Source: Incurvaria masculella
Lineage: Eukaryota; Arthropoda; Insecta; Lepidoptera; Incurvariidae
Length of the DNA stretch: 64,000 nt
Assembly: GCA_946894095.1 (NCBI GenBank)
Contig: OX335657.1
Coordinates: 6,324,001-6,388,000, forward strand
Direction of reading: 5' to 3'
The notes under the pieces were generated by a model, which saw only the letters and a program-made list of their open reading frames with translations, was not told the DNA's origin and did not search any database. The number at the start of each line of letters is the position of its first letter. Position 1 is the stretch's first letter. The position numbers and the translations under genes were made by a program. Shown here one piece after another: positions 11,175 through 22,285 of this stretch.

Positions 11175-11760
11175 AACATTATAACGGGTGCCATTTTTGG
11201 CTCCCGGGTCTCAAGGTTTTTTTTATGATAAGCGCGGCATATAGCGTACGCCGTCCGTATAGCGTCGTCCGACGACGCCCATGGGATTGCGACCTTACAG
11301 GTTTGATGAACCCCAGGTTATACTTTGGGGGAAATACCTCGTAGAGGAGTTCATTGCATAATTTTCCGACCCTATAGATGAAAAATCTAGAAGACCGGTA
11401 GGTTCTTATTTTTGGAATGACGACTGTGAATATGTGCATTTTCTCCTTGTTCCGCGTTGAACGAAGGTAGAAAGGGGACGGAGGTTGAGCATTATGTAGC
11501 TCTGACGAGAATTCTCTATGGTAAAGACGATAGAATAAAGAGAGAGCCATTACATCAATAATCAAATTCAGAGACACTTCGGGATCGTAGACGAGACGCA
11601 CGGTCAGACGCTGTATCGAGTACAGGGAGTCGAGCAGCTTTTTAGCTGAGCCGTCCCACAAATGCGAATATTGCTCCACGCAAGACCTCATCTGCGCCTT
11701 GTAAAGGAGCAGTTGTAAAGGTACCCAGCGGTTGACTAATTTCAGCCTATGTAGTTTATC
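11175..11760 (-). pseudogene. Non-LTR retrotransposon RT C-terminal remnant
   Basis: Minus-strand frame 11691-11179 carries the conserved end of a lepidopteran jockey/CR1-like reverse transcriptase: SIQRLTVRLVYDPEVS, then FYRLYHREFSSELHN, PPSPFYLRSTR, and finally VGKLCNELLYEVFPPKYNLG. The natural end of the protein would be near 11300; the remaining residues read into the 3' UTR. The 3' side finishes near an AATAATAA-type tail at about 11170. The palm motifs are missing, so this is a 5'-truncated, dead copy of the kind produced by incomplete reverse transcription. Confidence 0.85.
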
Positions 11761-12842
11761 CCAATGGTGTTTTTAGATACACGCTTGGAGTGGCAAATTG
11801 TCTATTTTTTAGCTACATAATTCACCCAAAACAAATTCTTTAACGTTTATTCAAACTACGTGTAAATTAAATGAAGTATGACCTGAAACAAAAAATGGCT
11901 TATTATATTGCGTTAAATGCGGTAAACTATTGTTTTATAGTGTTAACTTTAATAATTAAATAATAGTGTATTAATAATCAAGGTGTGTTAACATTTAAGA
12001 TACACAAAATGATCCAACTTTAGTTTTTGCTACCCAATCCAAATTTTTGCTAGCAAAACAAACAAAATTCATCCTTCATAAAAACATTTTAGTTACTATT
12101 ACAGTTGTGCGTTTACTTTTTAAGGAATAAGGTGGCCGCTTCGGCATCTTGTCAACAATGAACAACTCCTTCAAAATATTCAAATTCCAACTCCCCAATC
12201 GAACAAAGAGCGCTTCGTCTTCCGTAGCAATTTGTAGAACAAAGCCGATGCTCGATTCGGAGCACAAATTTCGGCTAATGCGACAATCAACAATGGCGGC
12301 GGCTAAAATTTTCACAATTGAAATTTCGAAGGAATAAAAGCTGCCATCTATCATGTTGTCACAAACGTGGTGACTTCTGCCGCCCCGGGCGTTGTTAGTT
12401 CGTGCTCCACACAATCAGATTTACATTTTCACTTTTCAAAGGTTTCACGACTACCACTTTACAAGATTCAGGTCCAGCTTGAACCTGGAAAAATATGCAT
12501 GGACATGTATCGGACCATAATTTTTTGTAAAGTTATTTTCGAAATCTCATTTACCGTACTTAAAGACTTGGATGTATTGCCGTTTAAACCGTGAAAAGTA
12601 AATTGTAGCATTTTCTATAACGATTACATAAATGATCTATAATTAAACGATCGTAGATAATATACTAATGCGACATAACCGAACTCATTTCCTAGCGATA
12701 ACGATAATCACTACATAGTATAAAACAAAGTCGCTTTCTCTGTCCCTATATCCCTATATCCCTATGTATGCTTAAATTTTTAAAACTACGCAACACATTT
12801 TGTTGCGGTTTTTTTAATAGATAGAGTGATTGAAGAGAAAGG
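11761..12842. other. No gene; unique patch at 12110-12430
   Basis: The flanks are AT-rich. The middle, 12110-12430, is more balanced in composition and open on both strands for about 60-110 codons (for example 12414-12076 minus), but no domain, signal or splice pattern was seen. I treat it as possibly conserved non-coding sequence. Confidence 0.35.
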
Positions 12843-13257
12843 TTTTTTTTTTTTTTTTTTATGCGACCTGACATGGATGGCTAATACCACACAACTACCG
12901 TTATGATATTAGCCCAATACACCTCATTCCCGAAGGAATTTGGTGCCATGCCAGGACCTTCCCTTTATGAGCACGGCTACATTGAACTGGATGGAAAACA
13001 CGGACAATTTTTCATTGCCGCTTCGACCATCTTTTCATCCAATGCGATGGTACCAACCCGGGCGGGCATAAACCCTACCACCTAGTAGGGGAAGGGGACC
13101 TACAGTTTTACATGGATTCCGAACCATGGAGCAGCTCGCATTCGTAACGAAATGCACTTGTCGAACTCGGAAAGAGAAAGACAGTGGTGCATGTCAGTAT
13201 TGAACCCAGGTCTCTGGTACGCTAGGCCAGTCCCCGCGCCACTAGGCTACGAGCCGC
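12843..13257 (-). repeat. tRNA-derived SINE, near full length (reference copy)
   Basis: On the minus strand it begins at 13257 with GCGGCTCGTAGCCTAGTGGC, containing a pol III box A-like TAGCCTAGTGGC. A box B-like GGTTCAATACT follows, then about 330 bp of unique body and a poly-A tail (poly-T on the plus strand, 12843-12860). This head-body-tail order is the SINE pattern. The copy at 57711-58110 has a perfect box B, GGTTCAAATCC. At least a dozen copies occur in the window. Confidence 0.92.
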
Positions 13258-13679
13258 TTTTATGAAAGTATGAAAACAACCATTAAATAGTGGAGAAATA
13301 CTGTTATTTTTGAGGTTTCCAATGTAATGTCGTAAAATATATATTTTTTTCCGCTTACATTACAAACGCAGGCTGAACCCTACGAGATTTATCAAAATAA
13401 TGTACTAAGTATTGTACACATTGAAAAGGTCTACAGAAAACTCCGGGATGGTATATGTCTACATATCTCTTATGGATATCCCACAATATTTTTTTTGTCA
13501 TTTACTTTTTACTACAAATAATGGCTAATTTTCGAAGCGATTTTAACCAATACAGCATTAATCCTTATCCAATTAAATACCTTAAATAAATTGTTGATTT
13601 AATGTAGATCTATATGGCCCCTTACAGCATATGATTTAAATGAATATTTTCGAAGATATTACAGATTAAAAAATTACGG
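13258..13679. other. No gene recognised
   Basis: AT-rich sequence without supportable features. Confidence 0.5.
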
Positions 13680-13872
13680 GACGTAGCGTTTGCGGCGGTA
13701 CCGGCCGACCGGGGCGGCGGGAGCGTGCCTATAAATAGTGCGTCGGAGGCCGCGGTTCTTCCCATAGCACTTTGAATTGATCATTTCTCTAATATCTAAT
13801 AATAATATGTAAGTTTTTTTTTAATGTAGGAACTCTATATTATGCCTGTGCAAAGCCGGGACGGGCTGCTAG
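13680..13872 (+). mobile_element. Helitron-like 3' fragment
   Basis: Ends GCAAAGCCGGGACGGGCTG followed by CTAG (13869-13872) and T, a hairpin-plus-CTAG Helitron terminus of a type common in moths. Upstream is a GC-rich segment with a TATA box, TATAAATA, at 13730-13737. The 5' TC end was not identified, so the left boundary is approximate. Confidence 0.6.
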
Positions 13873-14055
13873 TAGAATATAATTTTGAAAAAGCAAAAGG
13901 CAAAAGTAGAGGATTCTCGACAGTATATAATTGAGAATTTATGAAATACTTGCAAGAAACTTTTGGTTTTAAACCACAACTATGAAGGTAGTCTTTTAAT
14001 GATTTTTGTAGCTAGAGCATGCAACCTTACTAGGTGTAGCGCAATGCACCCACTA

Positions 14056-14098
14056 ATATTTTTTTTATCTTACTGGACATGGATGGCTAATACCACAC
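14056..14098 (-). repeat. SINE tail fragment
   Basis: T-rich stretch followed by GGACATGGATGGCTAATACC, identical to the tail-proximal part of the SINE body. The remainder is displaced by the repeat that begins at about 14100. Confidence 0.7.
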
Positions 14099-14099
14099 T

Positions 14100-14312
14100 T
14101 TATATATTTATTTAGACTTTCACTGTTGTTACACTTTATGTTTTCGGATTGACAGTGTTATGATTATCGCTTACTTATTTAAGTCGACGTTTCGTCCACC
14201 GCATGGTGGACTTCTTCAAAACTCGAGGCGCGACCTGGAGGACTCCCGACACGTCGTCTAGCCAGAAATCGACTGCAGATCGCCGGCTGCGAAGATTGTA
14301 GCTGTGGGTAGC
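14100..14312 (+). repeat. Dispersed repeat, copy 1
   Basis: TTACTTATTTAAGTCGACG, CGTTTCGTCCACCGCATGG and GCGAAGATTGTAGCTGTGGG recur in reverse complement at 33165-33350. This shows a dispersed family of at least 190 bp. No coding or terminal repeats are seen, so the class is unknown. Confidence 0.65.
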
Positions 14313-14371
14313 TCCAGCCACCGATGAGGGTAGTTTCACAGCACGTTGCTGAGCGATGAGTTTATGCGAGC

Positions 14372-14480
14372 AAACGATACTAACGGTGTCCCTACGCGAT
14401 GGTTTCGTTATTGGCGCAACACAGCATCACGAGGATTTAGTTGTCGAAACCATCCAGTAGGGACACCGTTAGTATCGTTT
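14372..14480. repeat. 36-bp inverted repeat (foldback)
   Basis: Arms at 14372-14407 (AAACGATACTAACGGTGTCC...) and 14445-14480 are reverse complements with two mismatches in 36, around a 37-nt loop. It adjoins the dispersed repeat at 14100-14312 and may be part of that element. It could equally be a small MITE. Confidence 0.75.
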
Positions 14481-14506
14481 TAACGGATAAATTCATCACA
14501 CCTCAT

Positions 14507-15030
14507 GATACTTAGGTACCATGCTAGGACCTTCCTCATACACGTCTACATTGACCTGGATCGAAAACATGAAATTGGCATTGCCATTTTGACCATCAAT
14601 CATTCAGTATGATAGAAAAGGTAAGAAAGGGGGGGGGGGTAAAGATTTTGTGCCTACCATTGGTCGCCTCTGTCTTACTGTCATGATCACACAGCATATC
14701 AGAAAGAGATAGTTGCCATGCCAGGAGCAATTTTTTTTTCGAGCAACGATACATTGAACTGGACGAAAAACGCAGACAGTTTATCATTTCCGCTAGATCT
14801 TCTTTTATTTAATGCGATGGCTTAACCCGAGCTTGTTGAGAGTCGCCTGAGTTGAGAGAATACTTACTGTTTCACGTGGGCTCTTAAGTATGGATGCAAG
14901 CATTGTCAATGAAGATGCACATTTAATTCTGAGATAAGACTAAGATAATTGCACATCCCCGGTATCGCACCCATGTACTTCGACATAAGAGATCGCAGGC
15001 GTTAACCGCAAGGCCGCAGAGCGCTTAACA
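14507..15030 (-). repeat. Two degenerate SINE copies in series
   Basis: TTAGGTACCATGCTAGGACC (14513) and TTGCCATGCCAGGAGCAA (14711) each begin a run of SINE-body motifs, so two old copies lie in tandem. At 14955-15027 the minus strand reads like a tRNA-derived head with a box A-like GGCCTTGCGGTTAACGC. A G12 homopolymer lies at about 14629-14639 between them. Confidence 0.55.
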
Positions 15031-15530
15031 CTTACACACTTATCATTTGTTCCAGATCGTTTAAGACGACGACATTTCTACGAATGCTGGGACAAACTTT
15101 CGCTGTGAAGTCACTATGCGCAATGCGCGACCTCAGTTGACAAGTAAGACCTAAGTAAGTTCAGCCGAAGGAAGGAAGCCAAGTCGCGGCCCGGTCGGGG
15201 CAGACAATGGCGTTATATTTATAGGGGCCATTATTTCGAGAAATATTACACTTGCAATTCGTCGCCGCTGCTTAATGTGCCGGAATTTATAACGACAACT
15301 TTGACTACGCACCGTGCCGCGGCGCCGCCGGCTTCACTACGCGAATTTATTATTTCTTCCTCGTGAAAGAAACTTTTCTTCGAGCATAAAGGGTGTCTTG
15401 TGAAGTTCGCGCGCGTCAGTGGAGATTTTTATCTCATCCATCGGCGGTGCCCGACGAATTGACTAAGGAATCCGGTCATTGTTTACCTGAGTGTCTGCCC
15501 TAACGAGCGAAGTTGTGAATTTTGCGAGGT
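15031..15530. promoter_or_regulatory. Candidate enhancer-like unique patch
   Basis: From 15180 to 15480 the sequence is CpG-rich, with A/T-rich Hox-type cores embedded (TTATATTTATAGG, AATTTATAACG, GAATTTATTATTTC). It is not repeated elsewhere in the window and has no long frame. Conserved regulatory function is inferred only from composition. Confidence 0.3.
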
Positions 15531-18087
15531 AAGAACGAATTGTAGAGAGTTTATAAACAAAAAAAAAAAACAATAATTCCGACTTATCTCTCGGCGGATT
15601 AAGAAATTCACGCTTGTGTTTTCAGTCCGTGTCTCTGACCTTGGTTCGAGGAATACAAGATAATTTCATGTTTCAAACTGTCTTCGCACTGGTATCTCTC
15701 AGCTGAAGGAACTGCTCAGGTGGAGTTTGCACCTAGCGATCAAACCGCTTAGACACGGAATGAAGGGGTGCACTATGGGCATCAGTAAGTGAGCGTGCCA
15801 TTCGAACCGTACTCCGGTTAACTGGAGATATGCTTTCTATCGCATAATGTTTCACAGACGAACTGTTCGGCACAGCAATGCATGCTATATATAATTTATC
15901 TTTCGGCATATTTAAACTTTCCTTATAAATCCTGTCCTGTCCTCCTGTGTGTATAAGTCCTGTTCCTTATAAATTATTACAGGTTTGTTATGATTTGTTA
16001 ATTTTCGACTTTTATTTCATTCCGTATGCTCTTATACAAAATATATATTCTGTCTGTTTTATGTCAAAGGAGAACCTGTCAATGTGATAATTTTGCAGTC
16101 TGTGGTTTGGTAATGATCTTCCTCGTCCAAATGCTGTTGCAATATCTTAAAATAAATCCTTTCAAATATTTGCTGCGAAGGCTTAAATATGCAGTGCATG
16201 ATACTATAGGCAACATCACAGAAAAAGGGCAGATTTTCTGGTAAACACAGCAAATTTATTAGACATCACGAAGGAAATCTGACAGTTAAGAGTTAACTGG
16301 GACCTATACCTTCACACTGCTTATCTCTAACAGATTTGCCAAAAATATGAGATGGTGAAAACGAATTTAGTCTTTATCTGTAAGAAACGTTTCTGACAAA
16401 TGATCTAAGACTTTATGTGGACATGGGACCATTGATTTAGGATTAGAACCTTGGTGACGACTGAGAAAATTATTCGAACATATTAATCTGAACAAACAGC
16501 GCGACGCACATTGCGCCTCTCCATTTCCCCTTAACGTACCGATTTTGCTCCTGATACCAGTGCCTAGTATATTATTTATTTAAACACATGACAAATACAT
16601 ACATTTCAAATAACAGAAAACCAAGGCGTAGAAATGTAGCAAACTTAATTACAATATGGAAAAAAGAAAAAAAAACAGACATTTAAATAACTATGGATGA
16701 GTTAACTTTCAAATAGCCTTCCAAAAATGTCGTGCACACTCTCTCAAACGTCCTTCTCAGATTTACAATCACATCACATTCAGGTGTTGACAGATGAATG
16801 CATGCAATCATTAAAAAACATAATTTAAAGATATTATTTTGTATACAAGTAGGAACATATATAAGGTTTGAATTTTTAATACTTTATTTTTCAGGGCGCC
16901 ATTTTTTTCCGACTGCAGACGTTATGGACGGAAATAAGTTCTAAGAATTGTTATAGCAAGTCTAATGGCGATATTAGAGAGACCAGTGACAATGCGCATG
17001 GGCATTAAGGAATATACGATGAGGGCTTATAACACGGCAGGATTGAGAGGAGCCTTTTCACGCTGCTCTTTACAAACCCGGTATTTTAAGATATATTGGG
17101 GAAATATGGTATGAAATAGGGTAAGGTAAGATCTAAAAATAAAATAGGAAGAGAAAGCCATTTAGCTCTGGATTTTATTGTTGCGTATATAAGTAGTTAT
17201 AATTACTTTACAAACTAAAAGCTACTGGAACAAGGAGCAATAAATAATATCACTTTATCGTGATTTTCTAGGTTAAGTCGTGAAATGATTTTTATATCAA
17301 CATTTTACCTGAAAAGCCTAGAAATTTCTGAAGTCCTTAGGTTTGATTACTGATGAATCTGTCAGACCAAAGATGTTTCTGCTGTTTTCGATTCAATTAA
17401 GGACAACATTTTTAATGTAGATGCCGTTAATCAACGTTAAACCAAACAAAAACACTGTAACCTTTCAACCAATAAAAACCATATTAAACATGAGGTCCGA
17501 TAAGCTGTAACATTTCTCGCAATCCATGATCGTCCCTGATCGTCGTATGTATGTGTCTGAGAAACATGTTCGCCCCTCCATTGTTATGTTGAATAGACTT
17601 ATCGGAGGCTAGTACAGCGACGTCTAGATTATTCGCGCCTGAAACACCGAACACCCGAACGAAGCCTGCAATAAGCCCAAAAAGTAAGATAACAAGAGAG
17701 AAGAGCCTCCCCCTCGAGCCGAACCCCGCCTCCTTCCCCGCCTGGCTGTATAAGCTTTTAGCAAAACTTTCTCAAAGAGAATTTCGCCTGTACTTCAAGC
17801 TTGCTTGGGGTCATTGACATCTAAAAATTTTGCTGATGTTTTTGTCGGACCCTGATATTTGATTGATCCATAAGAATAGAGAAGACCAGAAGCCAGATAG
17901 ACGCACCTCTAACATAATGGAAAATATTGAATTTAATGCCAAAATATCTATGTTTTATGTACTAATTTTAGTCTGAAATAAATGAACTCTGCCACCATTC
18001 TGGATGAAAGACTATTTTCCAACCATTGAAGTCGGCCATGATTCGAATTTCACGTTAAACAAAAGGTTTACTTAATTAGTTAATCCA
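15531..18087. other. No gene recognised
   Basis: Mostly AT-rich. A TTATTTATTTAAACAC stretch near 16570 resembles the A-rich tail of a minus-strand LINE, but no coding remains. A more GC-balanced unique patch at 17510-17800 could be conserved non-coding. The two opposing frames at 16026-16253 have no motif. Confidence 0.4.
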
Positions 18088-18262
18088 GCTCGGGTTGGTT
18101 CCAACGCATTGATTGGAAATAATCGGCAATGATATCAGTCCGTGTATTGCATCTAGTTCATTGCAGCCGAGAAATATAAACAAGGTCCTGGCACGTTCCC
18201 ATTTGGTGTTTTGTGCTAATGTCGTGACAATAAGTATGGTATTCGCTGTCCATGTTCAGTAA
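18088..18262 (+). repeat. Degenerate SINE copy, plus orientation
   Basis: GCTCGGGTTGGTTCCAACGC, CCGTGTATTGCATC, CAAGGTCCTGGCACG and TTTGGTGTTTTGTGCTAAT follow in the order expected of the reverse complement of the SINE body. Head and tail are not recognisable. Confidence 0.65.
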
Positions 18263-18295
18263 CGATACAAAATAAAACCGTTATGTTTGGTTTTT

Positions 18296-18645
18296 AGGGT
18301 TCCGTACCCAAAGGGTGAAAACGGAACCCTGTTACTAAGCCTCCGCTGTCCGTCCGTCCGTCCGTCCGTCCGTCCGTCCGTCCGTCCGTCCGTCCGTCCG
18401 TCCGTCCGTCCGTCCGTCTGTCCGTCTGTCACAGGGCTGTATCTCAGTAACCGTAACAGGCAGACAGCTGAAATTTTCACAGAGTGTGTATTTATTTTGC
18501 CGCTATAACAACAAATAGGTAAGATTAAAAAATAATTAAAATTAAAGGGGGATCCCATACAAAAAACGTGATTTTTTTGTTTTTATTTTTTACGATGGTA
18601 CGGAACCCTTCGTGTGCGAGTCCGACTCGCACTTGGCCGGTTTTT
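18296..18645 (+). repeat. TCCG-microsatellite dispersed repeat, copy 1
   Basis: Starts AGGGTTCCGTACCCAAAGGG and ends CGACTCGCACTTGGCCGGTT TTT. An internal (TCCG)n tract spans about 18346-18425. GGTACGGAACCCT near the right end is an inverted match to the left end, so the element can fold. I recognise this as a very common lepidopteran repeat. The GTCC-derived serine/proline/valine/arginine frames through it are artefacts. Confidence 0.88.
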
Positions 18646-18705
18646 ACTTAAGGAAGTAAGAAGTAATAGTATATTCTATTACTAACTACTTTTTTTCAAA
18701 GAATG

Positions 18706-18875
18706 TGAAATGTATGTAGAATCGACCATGAAGCAAGGACACAATAGTTATAGAAAGAGAGCTGTTAAAATAATGAATATACTGCATGGCTGGACTTGAA
18801 CCAGCAAACACAACTTTGCGGGCATCTTTATCTGGAATTCTTCTAGTGCCTACCTGACATCAAATCCTGCTACTA
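18706..18875 (-). repeat. tRNA-like dispersed repeat, copy 1
   Basis: The minus strand contains a perfect tRNA T-arm, GCTGGTTCAAGTCCAGC, with box B GGTTCAAGTCC. The left end TGTAGAATCGACCATGAAGC reappears inverted at the right end of a related copy at 45485-45596. Complete elements may therefore have terminal inverted repeats around a tRNA-like core. Confidence 0.5.
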
Positions 18876-19439
18876 ACACAAGGTTAAATATTATACATAT
18901 AATACATTAATGTATCACTTTACCTGAATTGCGGGCATTGAATGCTGCATTAATCGTTCAATAAATATTAGGAGGTATGTAGAAACATTTATAAATAAAC
19001 CGAATCCCATGGAATCCGTAATTGCTGGCTTTCGAGACATTCATTGTAAGAGAATATGTTTCTAAAAAAAAAATCTTTGAACGATTTGGAGATACCTTAA
19101 ACGCTTTATTCAGTGGAGTTAGCTAGCGAAACCGACGTTTGAAGGGATATACTGCTAGGCGATACGTAGCTCGTAATGAGTCTACAGCACCGGGCATAAA
19201 TGATGACGTAGCATTATGTGACCAAACGCGCCGTGTAAGCAGTAGCATTAACACCTACGCCTCGTGTTGCAAATCGAGGTGGCTCGGCTCTTTAAGTATT
19301 CTCTCATAAACTCTCTATAAGTATATACACTGCCGGTAGCATCGGCCAGTCAGTTCGCTTACGAATTATCCTCACTCCTAATGTTCTCGAGTTGCAACGA
19401 CACTTAAGAAGTCTCGATGATAAGCTTCTCTTAGCTAAC
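18876..19439. other. No gene recognised
   Basis: No supportable feature. The part at 19100-19330 is CpG-richer than its flanks, without a frame. Confidence 0.4.
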
Positions 19440-20340
19440 TTGTCATATTATGGCTTACCAGGCGAAGCGCTTAACCGAATGTGAAATTATCTCAGCGGAA
19501 GGTACCAGATCACAAAATGCTGTAGTGAAGATGGTTCCGTTTCTTTCTCTGAAGCTACGTCGGTGCCACGAGGATGCCCGCAAGGATCTTCGCTTTCTCC
19601 TCTTCTTTATACCAACTTTACACAAGCCTTTCCCCACTGCCTTCAATTTTTGCATTGTGAATTATTTGCAGATGACTCACAGCTTTACAAATCTTTTAAA
19701 CCGAATGAAGTGCATGAATCAATCAATAAAACTTGAAAATGCCTGGGAACGGTCAGAGAGAAACGGACTCGCTTTAAATCCTCAAAAAAAAAGTGGCTAT
19801 GATATTAGGGGGCAAAAAAAATATTGAAACTGTAATGGCACAAACCCCAGTTCTTGTAATGAAAAGTATTGCCATTCCAATTGTTAAATCTGCTCGAAAC
19901 TTAGGGATAAAATATCCTCCGGAGGATTTTTCTATCTTCTAATCAATCTTCTTCTATCCAATCCATAGTCCTTATTATGGAGTAGAACCTACGATACGAC
20001 GAGCACATATCGGAAAAAAATAGGGCTTCGTTTGGTAAGCTCAGATCCCTTTATAAAATGCGTAGGCATATTTCTAAGGAAGTCAGACATAAGTTCACAG
20101 AATCATTGATATTAACACGCAAAGTCAGTGCATTATCAATACGTGGCTATGCTGCCTCCACCCGAATGAGTTTCAGTTACCTCGATTCGGAAAGGAGTCC
20201 TTCATTACTCAATAGTCTGCAACATGGATTAAAGAGGAATGTGATGATTGCTAATGTCATTAAACGTACAAAGCTCACCGAATACTGCTTATTTTCGCTG
20301 GTGCTATGAAATTTCTAACCGGCGCCATCTCCCCTCACTG
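19440..20340 (+). pseudogene. Decayed non-LTR reverse transcriptase
   Basis: In one plus-strand frame, 19566-19733 reads PRGCPQGSSLSPLLY and then ELFADDSQLYKSF, the RT motif with PQGS followed by the F-A-D-D catalytic box (19665-19676). That frame stops at 19734. A neighbouring frame continues with ENAWERSERNGLALNPQK and, after more shifts, KLRSLYKMRRHISKEVRHK at about 20040-20095. The order matches the palm/thumb region of jockey/CR1-like LINE polymerases. Frameshifts and the absence of 5' endonuclease sequence show that it is dead. Confidence 0.85.
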
Positions 20341-20640
20341 CCAGAACACCATCATTAAACTAAGCTTGATTCCAAATTTTTCCTAGGTATACGTGATGAA
20401 AACACTACTTGCATTTTAATTATAAATTGAGTAATATCATTGTCAATAAAAAATATCATTTATATTCATTGGTTTCTATGCAACGCCACTTGTGAATTTT
20501 TATTATTCCTATCCAACACTGGTATGCCGTTAGAAATTTATCCCTTTCGTTTAATCGATGTTCTGTAATTTATTTTAGTAAGCGTAACTCGTAACAAATA
20601 TTTTGATATTATTTCTCCATTAAAAACGAGTAAATAGACT
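20341..20640. other. No gene recognised
   Basis: AT-rich sequence downstream of the RT remnant. It may include the LINE 3' UTR, but no tail is identifiable. Confidence 0.4.
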
Positions 20641-21110
20641 TTCAAAAAAAACGAGCGCGGACCCAAAAATAACAATGTCACAGACAATGCGAACGTAAAA
20701 TGAAGTCTACCGGCACGTGAGCGAAAGTTTGAGGAAATGACAGTTCTTAAAGCAATTTAAAATAAAGAGCGATAATTAATTATCTCAGATGGAACGCAAA
20801 GAATCATTAATTAACTAGGAAAAGTTTTCATCCCCTAAGCCGCCCCGCCGCGGCGCCGGCGTCGCGTCGGGGGCGACAGAGATGACGAGGCGTCGCGACG
20901 TTACCCCCCGCCTCACCCCCGCCCCCCCCGTGTGCTCAAGTGCCCCTTAATTATTATTAATTAATTGGCACTGCCTTACATTAGGATAAAATCGTGTTGG
21001 CCTCGTGTGTGGGCATTTGCGGAGTTTAGGAACTTTATTTGGTTATTCCACATTAATTAGTGTGTACAATTCGTGGTTCCTCGAGGATCGGTGAGTTAAA
21101 GTGAACTAAT
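20641..21110. promoter_or_regulatory. CpG island flanked by homeodomain-type sites
   Basis: The perfect 14-bp palindrome GATAATTAATTATC (20771-20784), then CATTAATTAACTAGG, flank a GC-rich island at 20835-20930. TTAATTATTATTAATTAATTG follows from 20947, written here only as its core pattern. Paired ATTA sites bind homeodomain dimers. The arrangement around a CpG island suggests an enhancer or promoter, but no transcript evidence is visible. Confidence 0.35.
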
Positions 21111-21189
21111 GGTTGTGTTATCGTGTGTGTAATATTAACTTCTTATTACCAAACAAATACGTATTCGGCTTTTTCAACAAATAATGTAA

Positions 21190-21725
21190 GTCTTTTACTT
21201 TTAGCGCGGTATATTGCGTATGCCACGATCTCACGTTAGACGTGCCCGACGTCGCCCATGGGTTTTCGGCGCTTCTTCATGCCACACCATGTTTAAAGGT
21301 TGTACTTTGAGGGAAATACCTTGGCAGGGAGTCGATTCCATAGTTTAACGACCCTATGGATAAAGTATCTACCGGATCTTTTGGTTATGATTGTTTTAAT
21401 GTCGACAGTGAAATGGCCTCGCCTGTTCCGCCTTGAGCGATGGTAGAAAGGGGACGAAGGGACGTTATGCAGCTCCGACGAGCATTCGTCATGGTTAACA
21501 CAGAGAGAGCCGCTACACCCCTTCGGAGTTGGAGGGGCTCTCAATTTAGGGAAACCTCGAGTTCATCGACGATACGCACGGCACTGCGGCACGCAGTTAT
21601 TCAGTCCACGGAACCAAGCAGGTACTTAGATGAGTCGTCCACAAATTCGAACAATACGCTCGCAATAACTTTTCGGCGCCTTGTAAATGAGCAGTTTACT
21701 CCGTTATATTTCCCCAATGTAAAAC
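21190..21725 (-). pseudogene. LINE RT C-terminal remnant, second copy
   Basis: Reading leftward: SAVRIVDELEVS, CVNHDECSSELHN, PSSPFYHRSRRNR, FIHRVVKLWNRLPAKVFPSK. This is the same ordered C-terminus as 11175-11760, with several frameshifts. The plus-strand sequence beyond the protein end (GCGGTATATTGCGTATGCCA...CCCATGGG) is the shared 3' UTR of the family. It is 5'-truncated and non-functional. Confidence 0.85.
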
Positions 21726-22074
21726 CTGGGTTCCTTTAAACATGGTGTGAACAAGCATCTGGCCGGCTAGAATGGTTTTCGCAGCAGCTCTGAACGTTGT
21801 AAATGCCACGGGCGTAGTCGATTGTCTTATCTGAGGTATAAAAAAAAACCAGCTCTAGAGTTTGATGCCAGAATTCCCTTCGCATTAACATGGACATGAC
21901 AAACGTGACGTAGGCTTTATACACCTGACATATATTAAGTTGACGATGTTTTTTACACCAGAGAATACTTGTAATATTATAAATTATGTGAATTTATATA
22001 AGTGCATTAGCAATTTAGTTAGTTGTAAGTAATTTAAACTGAGGGTTCCTGTTACTGTTGTTCTTTCTTCTTTG
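21726..22074. other. No gene recognised
   Basis: Probably the upstream part of the LINE 3' UTR listed next, but without coding or terminal signals. Confidence 0.35.
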
Positions 22075-22285
22075 CCTTAATCTGTTCTACCAAATAATAG
22101 TTTGACAGTAGCATTTAGGTTTAAGCGTCATAATTGTGGACAGTAATTTTGTAAAAATATGTTATGTAAACCCGTGAAGTTTCTTTGCGGGTTCTTTTTT
22201 ATTGGGTTGATCGAATCAGCGGTTCTTTGTGACGTAACATAGTGTAGTTTGACTTCCAAAAAGTTTAAATAAATGAAATGAAAGA
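22075..22285 (+). repeat. LINE 3' end with AAATG tail, copy 1
   Basis: GTGAAGTTTCTTTGCGGGTT, GGTTGATCGAATC and TAACATAGTGTAGTTTGAC lead to an AAATGAAATGAAAG tail at about 22267-22283. The reverse complement recurs at 49020-49250. Shared sequence ending in a short tandem A-rich tail marks a non-LTR element 3' terminus. Confidence 0.75.

Noticed and set aside
18256..18558. About 100-codon frames on both strands with a four-residue repeating pattern
   Set aside because: They are direct translations of the (TCCG)n tract, open in several frames because the repeat unit has no stop codon.
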